Below, one piece after another: positions 33,461 through 45,034 of a stretch of DNA of 64,000 bases (its first letter is position 1; each line of letters begins with the position of its first letter). Below the pieces are notes generated by a model, which was given only the letters and a program-made list of their open reading frames with translations, was not told where the DNA came from and made no database searches. The DNA comes from Anthoceros angustus (Eukaryota > Streptophyta > Anthocerotopsida > Anthocerotales > Anthocerotaceae): contig MU008198.1 of the NCBI GenBank assembly GCA_010909165.1, forward strand, positions 186,001 through 250,000. The letters run 5' to 3'. The position numbers and the translations under genes are program-made.

Positions 33461-34538
33461 TAAGGACTTACTCTTGAGAGGGGATTATCCGTCTTTACGG
33501 TTCCTATACTTCTCGCAGAATGGGGTTCTTGAAAAGGCCAGCGATCTCGCCATGGCCCGCGCCATGCTAGCCCGCTCGGCTCCCAAACCCTTCGGGCGGC
33601 GGTTAATCTGCGGCGTATCTCCAGGTTCTTTCCAAGTCGGTTCGGCGGACACCCTTTGAGTCCGGCATGGATATAAGCCTCTTATTACTCATCTTGGATT
33701 TTTTGCCCGCCTATGCTAATATTCCTTCGCCCGCGACAAGCTTTACCTTTCGCCATAGTGGTATTTGTTGGCTATGGCGAGGACCGTAAGGCTTATAAAC
33801 CGGTTGACTTGGATACCCATGCTATTGTATATGCTCATGCACTTTTGATGAGGCTCGGTTAGCATCTGCTGTTACGAGTCCATGGATTACCGCTCCTTGA
33901 CGACACGCTTCTTCCGACCTGGTGACCTTATGCGAGTTTTGACTCACCTGCTTTTCCGGACTCTCCGCAACTTTGCTCCATCCATCCGGCCTCTTCACCT
34001 CAAGCGGCACCTATACCTATTATCCCCGCCGAGAGGGAAGATGAAGCCATTGTTGATCCTTATGAAAAGCGAGCGACTTTGGTGCTCTTAATTCCACAAG
34101 ACCCGAGGCAGTTCTGCTCCACCTTCTCCGTAACACTTGATCCAGGCGAAGGTATCCTTCGTCATCACAACCGAGACACCTGGAATGAGATCCCTTTGAT
34201 TTAGAGTTCAATCAAGTCACACCACCGCCGCAGTCATTTCAACGCCTTTGTTGCCCTTGAGAGGAGATCCTCTCACTCTTCAAGAGGCATATTCGCGACT
34301 GATGCTAAGTGGAAGTTTGCTATTGATGATGAATATAATTCTCTTATCAAAAACAATACGGACTCTAGTAAACTTTAAAGGCGAACTCATCAAATGCAAG
34401 TGGGTTCTCAAAACTAAATTCCGGAGGTTGAACCTCGTATTCGCTATAAGGCGAGACTAGTGGCTAAGGGTTATAGTCAAAAGAGGGAGTGGACTATCGT
34501 ATGATAAGGTTTATTCACTGTAGTCAAGGTCGCTGAGA

Positions 34539-35060
34539 ATGCTCACGGCTTTATGTGCCGAGCTTAACTGGAAATTTATCGCCTTGATGTTTGTCTGCTT
34601 TCCTTTATGGTCATCTCGCAAGAAGAGATCTATATGGATCAACCAAGACTATGAAGATGAGCAATACCCAAACAAGGTGTGTAAACTTATTCGCTCTATT
34701 TACGGACTAAAGCAAAGCCCACGTTTATGGTATGAGAGAATGGACTCTTACCTCAAGAAGATAGGGTTTATCCAAAGTGAAGGACACCAATATCTATGTA
34801 CTTATGAGGGACTCCCTTGTCTGGTTGCACTATATGTTGATGACTTAGTTATTCCCGGCAACAATATTGAACTAGTTAACAAGATTAAAGTCGACCTTAG
34901 TAAAGAATTCGAGATGAAGGATCTCGGCAAAGTTAAATATATTCTTGGTATGCATGTACATAGAGATACCATCGGTGCTATCTATCTCCATCAAGGAAGA
35001 TATGTATGGTATGTTAAAACGCTTCAATTTGGAGAATGCACGCCCACACCGGCGCCGTAG
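34539..35060 (+). pseudogene. Copia reverse transcriptase
   Basis: 173-residue open frame with KVCKLIRSIYGLKQSPRLWY, LVALYVDDLVIPG (YVDD catalytic box intact), FEMKDLGKVKYILGM and a following IYLHQGRYV. These are standard Ty1/copia RT landmarks. Earlier RT segments (34250-34540) and the RNase H part (35060-35640) are present only as broken pieces. Confidence 0.9.
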
Positions 35061-35953
35061 GTGTTAAGCTTTCATCTGCTACCGCCCACAATCGAAGGAA
35101 AGAAAGAGATGGAAAATATTCCTTATCGTATGGGAGTTGGTACTCTCATGTTCTTGAGTAATCGACTGCACTGATATCTCAAATCAGAAATGCTATTGCT
35201 CGCCTCGTGAGAATCCGGAAAGGATCAGGGTTGCTCTCAAGCGCATCATGCGGTACCTCAAGGGTACTCCAAATTATGGCCTCGCTTCAAGCCTAGCGGA
35301 AAGAAGCATCCGCATCGACATGCTTTGTCGATGCGATTGGGCTTGACACGACACCGAAAAGTATCTCGATATTGCTTTCTTGCGGCTCCACGTTGTTAAT
35401 TGGTCTTGTAGAAAACAAGCTGCAATATCACTTTCATCAATGTAATCGAGTACAAAGCACTCAGAAGCCACGAAAGAGGTGAATGGGAAAGAAAGCTATG
35501 TGAAGATTTGGATATGAAGCGTGAAGGGCCAAGGCTTAATTGTGACAATATGTCACCATTGCTCTTGTCGCTAATCCGTCTTTCATGCGCATACAAGCAT
35601 ATTGAGATTCAACACCATTATATTCGTGACGCCGAGAGGAATTGTTAAGGTACAGATGTACGCACACAACATGCAGACATATCGACAAAATCCTTGCCAA
35701 GTTCAAACACCGCCCACAGAAGGGCTTGGATTGGTTGATCAGACTTTTGAAGTCGGACTACCACACATTTGGTGAGGCGATCTTATCTCGAACGCTTCGT
35801 TACTTGAAGTTGACTATTGTAGACCGCTTGCTTCAATCTTACTTGCACCGGTGACGATCGGTGAGTTGAGTTTAGTTGAAGACCGTAGTACTTATACAAT
35901 ACTCCAAATGCAAGTGATTATTAGTTCTTTGATTTAGATAACCCAACTAGTCC

Positions 35954-35964
35954 GAGAGGGAGAG
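35954..35964 (+). other. Polypurine tract of the copia element
   Basis: gagagggagag abuts the 3' LTR start (gttagcatgc). It is placed where a plus-strand primer is expected. Confidence 0.8.
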
Positions 35965-36140
35965 TTAGCATGCATCGCGTTGGTTATGGTTACCTTAGCT
36001 AAACCCAGTGGTCATACCCTTTGGTATCTAGTCAAGAGGTACAACTCTTCGCATACGTGCTATAAAAGCCCACCTCTTGTAATCAATTGTATCAATTAGT
36101 AAAAGCACTATCTTTGATCAAACGCTCAGCACCTCAAAGT
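35964..36140 (+). repeat. 3' LTR of the copia element
   Basis: About 178 bp. Same ends (gttag...caaagt) as the 5' LTR and same ctataaaagccc TATA box at about 36059-36070. Differs from the 5' copy by multiple short deletions, for example in the ggtatctagt..aagaggtac segment. Confidence 0.9.
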
Positions 36141-36141
36141 C

Positions 36142-37709
36142 CGCCAAGATCCCTAAGCTCCTCAAGATGACGCCCTAGAAATGGTATTGAAGGCGTTCTC
36201 GACATCAACTCAGAAGACCACCCACTCCGGGTGGTATCAAGGCATGCCTCGCCCAAGCACCACAAACTCGGCCTGAGTGGCAATGCCAAATAGAAGGGGG
36301 TTGAGGTGCTGCTAGAGAAGAGAGCGGCACTGAAGGGCAATAGTGCGGCTGAGTAGCCTCATGAAGGCTTCCCCGACCGCAAGTGGGCGCACGCCCGAGC
36401 CTGGAGCAGGCTTGTCCATAGCGACAAGCCTGCTAGCTGCAAGAAGATGGGAAATCCGGTGAGGCGTCTCACCCCGAGCCACCGCAGCGGCCACAGAAAA
36501 GAGCTCTGGGAAGCCACTAGATGGATCTTCGGGGAGAAAAAGGTCCCTAAGGTGTTCAAACAGCATTGCTGACAATCCGGCAGATGAAAGACGTGGGGTC
36601 GTAGAGAGTGCTAGAGCAAAAGCTGCCCGATCCAGGGAGAAGGGGTCCTCCGGGACATAGTCAGATATGTCCGGGGGGATGGCATCCTTGGGTGCTGGAT
36701 GGAGGGCACGGAGGGCAACAATGGTTACTTGCGGGGCCGGGGAGGGTCAAGAGCCCCGCATGAAAGCATACTCACCTACCTGGCCAAGCAGCTTGCAGCG
36801 ACGCAGGTTTGTTGCATTACCCGGGACCTGTTCCAACTGTTGTGCGGATTCTGCACGAGCTTTGGCAGCACGCAAAGCCTCCTCCTAGAGGGAAGCCTAG
36901 TCACCAGCCCGAAAGTGCCAAAGACGGCTAGCAACTTCCCGATGCCCAGAAGCCCCACCCCTAGTACACCGAAGGCACCACCGGGGAAGAAGCAGGAGAA
37001 GGCATCAAGCTAACTCGTCCTGGGGATCGAGCGCAAGGTGATCCAAGGGAAGACGGAACGCTAAACGGGCATCATCATGAAGGTGGCGGGGAAGCCTGTG
37101 GAAGATGCGCGGGCATGGAAAGCGGGTTTCAAACATCCCAAGGATGTGATCCAGCTGACCCCGCAACCATTCCCAGGACGAGAGAGGCACCCTGTGGAGG
37201 ACGACATCGACGGAGCTCGTGATCATGGAGTCGGAGAAGGTCGCAATGTGCACTTGGGCAGCCCAAGTAGTCTGGTCGAAATCTTTATGCATGTGCCTTA
37301 TGTGGGTTTTCACCCCCTTAACACCGCAGCAGAGTTGAGCACATACAGGACACGGAGTGTCCTTGACAGTCACAGGAGGTGTAGACCGCCCCATAGGGAA
37401 GGGTACTAAAAGAACCCGCAAATGCCAGTCGGAGGGCGACAGGGCCGAGGAGGTACCGGGGACCGAGGACAAAACGACCCCAGCCTTTACCGGACATACG
37501 GAGTGTGAGCTCCGTATGGCGAACCACAAAAGGCCGGCCAAAGAGCCCCGCCAGAGGGACTGCAACCCACGTAACCAGCCGACCCACCAAACTAGCGCCC
37601 GTGACCGCAACTCGCAACCAAAAGTCGGGGTAGGAAATCCACCACCATCAAAGGGAACCGAATAAAATCGGGAAAAATAAATTCCCACCGCCATCAGCAA
37701 CACGCGCAC
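36142..37709 (-). mobile_element. RLE-type LINE (R2-group-like), 5' half
   Basis: Minus strand. The N-terminal part (37709-37005) contains a C2H2 finger, CPVCAQLCCGVKGVKTHIRHMH, followed by HIATFSDSMITSSVDVVLHRVP. RT sequence follows at 36575-36312 (AVARGETPHRISHLLAASRLVAMDKP, RPLAVGEAFMRLLSRTIALQ). Motif A is recognisable as VDVENAFNTISR at about 36215-36180 just behind an in-frame TGA. It breaks at 36142 where the copia element enters and resumes at 29480. An N-terminal zinc finger plus C-terminal CCHC and RLE is the R2-group layout. Confidence 0.75.
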
Positions 37710-38275
37710 TGCCGCAACTCCGGTGGCACACCATCGGCACCGCCCGCCGCCGCACTGCCCGGCCCCGCCTCACTGAGCCGTAGGCAACCGGGCTCCTGCA
37801 CCGTCGCCTGACTCGGCCACCGCCCACCCTACCTCCGACACCTACCTCAGGTCGGGCCCTCACTGCCGCCCGCACTGCCTCGCCTGACTCGCCACCGCCC
37901 GCCTCCGCCCACGGAAGGTTGCACGGCAGCCTCGCCGCGCACTGCCGCCCGCCGCACTGCCCCTCGCACCGCCACGCCTCGTCAGACACCGCAACCGCCC
38001 ACTACATTCGCGGCTCATGCGTACCGTGACCGCGCCCACTTTCGCACTCCACTCCCACACACAACGCTTACTCGCACTGCGCCTGAGCCCCGCTTCGCCC
38101 CGGCCGCACTGCCCGCCTTGCACCGCCGCCTCCCGCACCGCCTGCCTCGCACCACCCGCACCGCGCCCGCGCCGCTCGTTTCGCACCGCGCCCGCCCGCT
38201 CCGCTCCCGCCTGCGTCCGCACCGCAGACCGCCCGCCCGCCCGCTCGCTCCCACGCCGCACCGCTCCCCAGAGAA
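37710..38275. repeat. C-rich low-complexity tract
   Basis: Dense CCG/CCGC and cactgccgcccgc phrases on plus, giving Pro/Arg/Ala-rich shadow frames on both strands. It sits directly upstream of the RLE-LINE first frame, so it may be the 5' UTR/promoter of that element. A double telomere-like unit, gggtttagggtttag, follows at about 38285-38299. Confidence 0.6.
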
Positions 38276-38299
38276 GAGTCTGAAAGGGTTTAGGGTTTA

Positions 38300-39776
38300 G
38301 ATCTAGACGACTGCCTACCTACAGGTACTTAACGGAAAAACCCGCTTTGTTTCAATCTACGGAAATTATGGAAGATATAGATGTAAAAGGGACTTTTCTA
38401 AATACTATAGGAATTGAAAAATTAATATCTTTGTTAAGCGAGAGAGGAGTTGCTATCAAAGGAACAAAAGCCGATCGCCTTACTTCAAAACATTTTTATT
38501 CTTAGGTATAGGTATTTACTTACTAAAGATGGCTAACACTAAGCAAAGTCTCGACTTCACACTACTTCTAAACACTCCCTCCATATTTTTTTCCAATTAG
38601 ACATTGAAAAACCAAAAAAATAAATATTTCAACAAAAGTAAAAAATAATTCAATTTATGCCAAAACCCATAGCCCCCTATGGTATTTAAAAACTCACCAA
38701 CGACATGCCCTATTGTATGTATTCAGGAACAACAATCCATGGGTCCAAAAACAATCCTCCCTCGTACGGACACGCAAGCCCACGATCAACCAGGACATTT
38801 CCAATTGTGAGAGGCACTAAGCTAGGAGGCCAGAAGCCGTGACTAATGTCTCAAAAACCCATCTCACTTCAGGCCTTGGAGGCAAAAAATCTAAGCTGAA
38901 CGGATGTCTTTAAAAACCACACCACTCCATGGGTTCGCGGTTGGAAACAAGTAGCCTTTGGTCCACATGTATATCCTTGATACATTAATTCGATGGTTCC
39001 ATTGGTGTGAATTTCGTTGGAGCACAGGACAACTCAGCCACGGTCTGCGCCAGAGGCAGATTGCCACAGGGTCACGACTCACCAGCACCAGAAAAGCGCT
39101 CCTCGTCACCCTGCTGTACAACCACTTTTCAGCATCTGGAAGTGAAGAGGCCCTGTATTCTCATGGTGGCGGGGGAGAGTTGGGACAATTCGGCGAGCCG
39201 GCGCAGGGTTAAGGGGTTAAGGACGATGGGATCTATACAAGAGAGGGTGGGCCTGGTGGCACAAGCCGCATGACCCGGCGCATCATCGGCCTGCGCACAC
39301 ACGTTTTTCGTTGGAAAGCGGCGATGACTGTAGGGGCTTCCGTTGGTGGAACGACTTTGGAAAGTGCCGCGGTCTTGGGACCAGGAATGGCAGCAACGGC
39401 CCCTGAGGAAACCCTGGAGCTTAACTCCTCTCCCTGCCGACTACAGGACTACAGCAAGCCACAGCTAGAGCGCAGGACTGGAAAACATTCACGAGGTCTC
39501 CTTGGAGCACATTGTAAGCCATGGGTCCATGGAGCACATTGTAGTAAGTCATGGTCTCCTTAGAGAACACCGTACTAAGTCATTCTGTGCATCAATGTCG
39601 GTTCTCTTTGAGAGACAACAAACAAAGAGCACTGATATGTACATGCAAAATTTCACACACTCTGAGAGCTACGATTTCAGAAGGATTGCGCAGCGAGATG
39701 CTACCTTCGTCCCTCCTGAAAATACGAAACAACCTGCCGACATTAATGCAGGTTAGCATCGGCAGCCCAGACCTTG
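38300..39776. other. Intergenic region
   Basis: No gene recognised. AT-rich to about 38900, then mixed composition. A short repeat, agcacattgta.g.catgg, occurs twice near 39505-39560. The right end is the 3' flank of the Stig1-like gene. Confidence 0.45.
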
Positions 39777-40412
39777 TCAAGGACAGAAGGGATCACAGCC
39801 ACACCGCTCGGTGTCCAATTTCTCATCGGTGCATTTGCCATTGCAGCAGTAAGTAGTGAGGCAGAAGTTGCCGCAGGTGCCGCAATTTAGCAAATCTGTC
39901 TGCGTGTCGGTGCATGCCTGGGAGCAGCAGCTGCTGTTCTTGCCGCAAGAATGTTGGCAAGCCCCGCAGTGGTGATTGTCGTAGCCGAAGTCCACGCATT
40001 TCCCTCCGCAGCACGCGCCGTAGGGATTGATCGTTGCGGCGCACTGGTTTCCGCAAGCTCCACAATTTGTCTCGTCGATGGTCACGTTGGTGCAGCTCCC
40101 TCCACAAAACCGCTCGCCTCTGGGACACTGCATTTCACGGGTTAACGGCGTTGTATGAGCTTTCTGGAACCTTCAACAAAGCTTGGCAATGCCTGAACCT
40201 CGGCAAGCTCGGCAATGCTTCAATCCGGGATGTCACTGCTGAAATATACCTACCGGAGAAGGAGGGGGTGGCGGCGGCGGCGGGTGGTTATGGTGCACTG
40301 GAGGCGTCGGATAACTCTTGACTCGCTCGGTGGCTTTCGCCGATGCTGAACAAGATGACAGAACGATGGAGAACAGGAGCAGCAAGCCGGTGGGCCATGG
40401 AGATCGAGCCAT
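39777..40412 (-). CDS. Stig1-family secreted cysteine-rich protein, two exons
   Basis: Exon 1 is 40412-40254 (53 codons, phase 0, donor GTAGGT) and exon 2 is 40127-39777, giving 169 residues. The N-terminus MARSPWPTGLLLLFSIVLSS is a signal peptide, cut probably after SASA near 25. A His/Pro linker with eight consecutive prolines follows. Exon 2 carries 24 cysteines in three repeats of the form C-G-x-C-x3-C ... C-C-x-G-x-C-(V/T)-D, the Stig1 signature. Stig1 proteins are apoplastic; in Arabidopsis the family includes GRIM REAPER, and in tomato/tobacco members act on stigma exudate and pollen-tube growth. The start is chosen because the signal peptide begins there and a TATA box lies about 115 bp upstream. 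No defect seen. Confidence 0.85.
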
Positions 40413-40526
40413 CGAAGTGAAGAGGAAGAAAGCCGTCCGAAGCTGGGCCACAATTGCTGCGCGTGAGGAAGCTGGTGTGTTTGTACCCGGGCGGCTGAGT
40501 GTAGCTGCGATGAAATTGGGAGCCCC

Positions 40527-40535
40527 ATATATAAG
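40527..40535 (-). promoter_or_regulatory. Probable TATA box of the Stig1-like gene
   Basis: On minus the sequence reads GGCTTATATATGGGG. It lies about 115 bp upstream of the ATG at 40412, leaving a leader of about 85 bases if transcription starts some 30 bp downstream. Confidence 0.55.
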
Positions 40536-40559
40536 CCTCCGATCGGATTGTGGAGGAGG

Positions 40560-42022
40560 GATTGGGGGGAAGAGAAGCTGGCTGTGAGAAGAAAGAGGTA
40601 GTGGCAACGTACTGGAATGCTAGCTGGCTGTTGAAGCTTCCCATGCAGCAGAGACAGTGCAGGGCAGAGCAGAGGAAGGAGAAGGGACAGAACCCCTGGG
40701 GGCACGTGGATCAAGACATTGTCCCTTGTCCCAGCCTGCTTGTCCAAGGAAGGAGTGGAGGTTTTTTCAGACGTACCACATCACCCAACCCTTCCCTTCC
40801 CACTGCTCCCCAATGCGAACGTTCCACCAGGTCTGGATCTGGCAGGTACCCTGGACGTTGAATGGGTCCCATGATTCAAGACTTCACCGGCGCTGGCTGT
40901 GCCTACCATACTGAGATTAATCAAGCATCCGGCATTATTGTACTGTACCTATGCTTGTGGAGGACGACGCGACCTGTCCATCCTGATTGCCATCAAAATG
41001 CAAATAATACCAAGCATGATAAGGATTGGATTGGCGGGACACTGGGAGTCCGGAGAGCCACACGCAATTGCGCTTTCAGTTGTCAAGATCGGTCCCGTGT
41101 GCCTGCAAAATGTGGGCAACTTGATGACTCTGGTGCAAGGTTGGTGCACTCACCGAGGTCATCTGAGATGCAGCCTGGAAATGGGGCCCTGGGGTCACCA
41201 GGATACAACTTACAACACCCGAGCTCGGTTCGGTTTGACAGCTTGTCCAACAAGCAGAAGCAGAAGGCATGCCTTCTCCACAGCCTGATGGAGATGGCTT
41301 CGCATTGCCATCACACCAAACCCTGACGCCGCGGCCCCACTATGTACTGCATACCCTATCCTCCACAGGACAGCCCACAGTCGCTTGGGCAAGCGTGAAA
41401 GCAAGGCATGGCAGTGGGCCCAAGCAGCACTTCCAGCCAAAGGAGGCCGGCCTTTTATTAAGCTGCTGCAGACCTTCCGCAAAGCAAAGCACGACAGCGG
41501 CACCGCCAGGAAAATCATTGACTGGTGGCCACCAGAGAAACTCTGGCCTCAGTGCCTGCAACACGCTTGCCGACAAGGAAGTGCTCCTCTGTCCTATGTA
41601 GTCAACTGCGTTAAGGTGGAGGCGGAGTTTTCAACTTTTTTTTGTCTCCGACACCTGCTCATCAAAAAGAAAACACACCCACGTACCATACACCCAGGAG
41701 ACAAGGTCTGTAATCCTCTCAGAGTTTCGAAAAGCATGACAGTCACAGTCAACTAAGGACTCTCAAGTCTCTGATCAGATGATGACCTCCAGCGCCAGGT
41801 AGACCAGCGATGGGGGTAGTTGCACAGTCCAGGGGAATTGATCTGTCAATAATGTGACAAGAAGATAAAATACAGCTTTCTCTATCCCTGACACCAGCTA
41901 GTAATGTACAATCTCAGATATCCATGGTGAACCCATTCAAGATTAGCAAAACTAACACCTGCATCAACCTATTGAGAGCATTCACACACTTTACATTCCA
42001 CATGATGGCACCTTATGGGCCA
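40560..42022. other. Intergenic region
   Basis: Divergence point between the Stig1 promoter and the 3' flank of the receptor kinase. No recognisable coding gene among the overlapping short frames. The last 250 bp are AT-richer and probably hold the 3' UTR of the kinase gene. Confidence 0.45.
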
Positions 42023-45000
42023 TCAGTCGTCACTCCTATCCCGGCTCATCAGAAGTTCTACATCAGACAGCTCAAGCTCATGATCATAGACGTCTGAGTT
42101 TTGATCAAAATTTGCTATGTCCAGCTTCTCCATGCTGAACCCTGAACCCAGCTCATCGAAGAGCCCTCCTGGGTTCTGAAGGGCCACATGCAAAGAGGAA
42201 GGTGCCTTTGGAATCTTCTCCTGGCCTTCAAGCATTTCCAACACAAACCTCATCCGAGGCCTCAGTTTTGGACTCTCCTGTATGCACCACAGAGCAATGT
42301 GAATAAGTTTCTCAGCCTGTTCCTGATCGAATAAACCTTCCAGCCTGGCGTCAACCAGGTCCATGTGTTTGTCGAGTTCCACTTGCTCAGATGCCCACGC
42401 AGGGAAGAATGCCTTGCTAGAATCGAATGCAACTTCCAGGTTTCGCCGTCCACTGATGATCTCCAGAAGAACCATGCCATAGCTGTACACATCCATGGCA
42501 GCTGTTGCAGCTGCATGAAGGAGCAGCTCAGGAGCCTGGTAGGCTCCCCCTTTTCGACTTGAAATGCTGCCACATGAGCTCTCACCCTTCAAGTTAGAGA
42601 GGCCGAAACCTGATACTTTTGGAGTAAAATCCACTTCAAGCAAAATATTTTCTGGTCTGATATCAAGATGAAGAACTTGCTCACCACAACCCTCATGAAG
42701 ATGAAGCAGCCCACGGGCAATGCCTAAACAGATATTGAAACGCACATTCCAAGGTAATACAGGGACTAGTTTCACCTGCATAGCCTCCCTCTGCTCAGAT
42801 GTGCTGTCCAGATGATCCAGGACAGCAACTTCGTGACGTCTCCAAAACAGCCAAGAATCAAGAGAACCATTTGGAACCAGTTCATAGACTAGCAGCAAGT
42901 GAACACCTTCCTGGCAGAAACCTCGAAGCCGGACTAGATTATAATGCTGAATACCAGCAATGGTGGCAACTAGACCTCGGACCTCTTTGACAGCATGGTG
43001 CTCCAACTCTAACTGTTTCACTGCAACCTTGCTCCCATCAGTCAGCACCCCTTCAAACACTGATGAGCCTAGCTTCCGACCAAAATTGCCCGTAGCAGCT
43101 TTCAGCTCCTTGTAAGAGAGTTTTGGAGGCAATCCTGCACGAGCAGCCAAAAGCATATCCTCTTTGGATGCTTTATAGAGCCTCAATCTCCTTTTGTGGA
43201 AAAGGTAAAGAGCTAGAACAAAAATGAGAATGAGAAGAACAAAAACACCACTGGAAATCACGCCTGCCAGTTTCGTAACTGTACGATGAGATGAAGCCAG
43301 CCCAGCAGGAGGGCTTGCTTGCAGCATAATACCAGGAACATGAACTTTGAAGAAAGCACTGAACAGCACTGACTGATTTCCTTCAGAGGAGGTATTTCTC
43401 AAACCATAAGTAAGCTCAGGAGTGTAATAGCAGCTAGTTTCCCCGACAGTTCTTGAAGAGCTGTAAGCTTGAGTTGTGACGAATACGGCCCGGCAGGAGC
43501 AATTCTGCAGACAAGTTTGCTTGCAAAACTCCATAGTCACATTCCTGTCTCTACGTCCTGTGAAGTGGCTGTTTCCAACTGTGAAATACGCAACTCCATT
43601 CACTTCTAGAAGTGTCTGCTGATTGGACATGCTACAGTCACCCAGCGGCCTTGACAGGGTACATCCCGATTGGGGCACTGAAGAGTTAACGAACTGGAAG
43701 AAACTATCTGAAGAATATGAACTATTGTGAGGACAGCTGCAAGCCCCAGCTGAGCACACTCCATAAGGTCCACATTGGTCCGGGAGGAAACAGCTAGAAT
43801 CATCTACAACAGCACTGAGCAAATCACTACCAGCTGGAGAATTCCATGTCATAGCTGTTCTACCCACTCGGGGTTGGTACTGACGTAAATCTCCATCAGG
43901 ATCTAGCTTGAGATAGCACCCAATAACAGGTGCAATACATGGAACGAAGGGAGAACCAAATGAATCAAGACTCAATGCAGCACGGGTATCCATAGTAAGA
44001 TGGGAGATGTTACAGCGAGACACATTCCAGTGCTCACGTAGCACCAAGGAGTTATTTTGGGAATAGACAGCACCAATGTCGATCAGGCTGAAGCAATCAG
44101 AACCACTTGGTAGGAGGTACTGGTTCCTACTGACGTTGATACCAGTGAAGAACCGCAAAACGCCTGGCCTCCCACCAAAACCAGGACCAAAATATGGCTG
44201 CAATCCGTCGAATGGGCTGCTTGCATATAGGTAAACGCCATCAGGATCGACCACCAGTGAGTACTTGCCTGGGGACCTATCAGAGGACGACACACTACTG
44301 ACCAAGCGGGATCCCACGGAGAGAGTCTGTCCAGGCATTAAAACATCTGTGGGCAGATTAAAGCTCTGCCATACTCTACCATCGCGTGAGTTCAGAACCA
44401 AGTTTCCAGAGGGAAGCAACTCCATCCCAGTTACACCTTGTCGAGCTGATGTCACACATGGCAACAAGTCATGCTTCAGTGCGCATTATCTCAGAAGTTC
44501 AATCGCAGACGAAAGATTATTGCAACCCCGCTGCTAGCTCTACATGGCACCTGAAACCCCTTTTCTAAAACCCTAATCAGACAAAGCCTTACCGGTATTT
44601 GAAGCCCAAGCTTGTCGGCCATCAAAATCGTAGAGAACAAGGTTACCATCCAGTCCCAACTGCAGTAATGCACCGTCCGCTACGAGCAGGTCTCTATTGG
44701 CCGACCAGATGACGCTAGCCGCTCCCTGAACAATTCGATGATGCTTGGAGTAATTTTGGAGTGCAAGCACTGAGAACGTGAATCTGGAGTAATCTGGGGG
44801 AAGGGTGGCCACAAATCCAAGCGTATAGTTAAGGGACCCATCTGCATTGACAACACGATATTTGCCGTCGAGCTCTCCCACAGCTGTCGGCAAAGTGCCA
44901 TTATTTCTCCACGAGAAGCCAAGTGGGATTCGGAGGGAAGAGGCCAAACTTAGCAAACTCAGGAAGAGGGCGGCGAAAAACAGCACAACGTGAATGACTT

Positions 45001-45034
45001 CTTGATTGGTTCGTGCACAGCAATGATGCAACAT
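42023..45034 (-). CDS. G-type lectin receptor-like kinase with degenerate kinase domain
   Basis: Exon 1 is 45034-44593 (phase 1, donor GTAAGG) and exon 2 is 44445-42023, giving 954 residues. A signal peptide/hydrophobic stretch covers residues 14-33. A bulb-type lectin domain extends over the splice (SVIWSANRDLLV, GNLVLYDFDGRQAW, then GNLVLNSRDGRVWQSF). An EGF-like CFLPDQCGPYGVCSAGACSCP begins near 366 and a PAN-like Cys cluster lies near 450-485. The TM segment is at about 540-563. The kinase domain (about 602-890) keeps VAVK (K624) and APE (785-787). However the glycine loop reads KLGSSVFEGVL, the catalytic loop reads HLDIRPEN (Arg744 for the usual Lys), and the DFG aspartate is Gly760 (GFG). 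A plasma-membrane receptor that signals without, or with very weak, catalysis is likely. The intron acceptor (gacatcag) lacks a strong pyrimidine tract. Confidence 0.87.

Larger units (their letters stand above)
29481..36140 (+). mobile_element. Ty1/copia LTR retrotransposon nested in the RLE-LINE
   Basis: A 6.66-kb element with two LTRs (29481-29670 and 35964-36140), a primer site matching the 3' end of initiator methionine tRNA at 29671-29682, and a purine tract at 35954-35964. Internal order is gag, protease remnant, GAG-pre-integrase, integrase, reverse transcriptase, RNase H remnant, the copia order. The flanks read CTGCCA (29475-29480) and CCGCCA (36141-36146), a probable target duplication with one change. 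Coding is interrupted by many small deletions. The distance from primer site to gag (about 2 kb) is unusually long. Confidence 0.9.

Noticed and set aside
37860-38300. Arg/Pro/Gly-rich frames on both strands
   Set aside because: Low-complexity C-rich tract; no domain and no continuity with the LINE frame.
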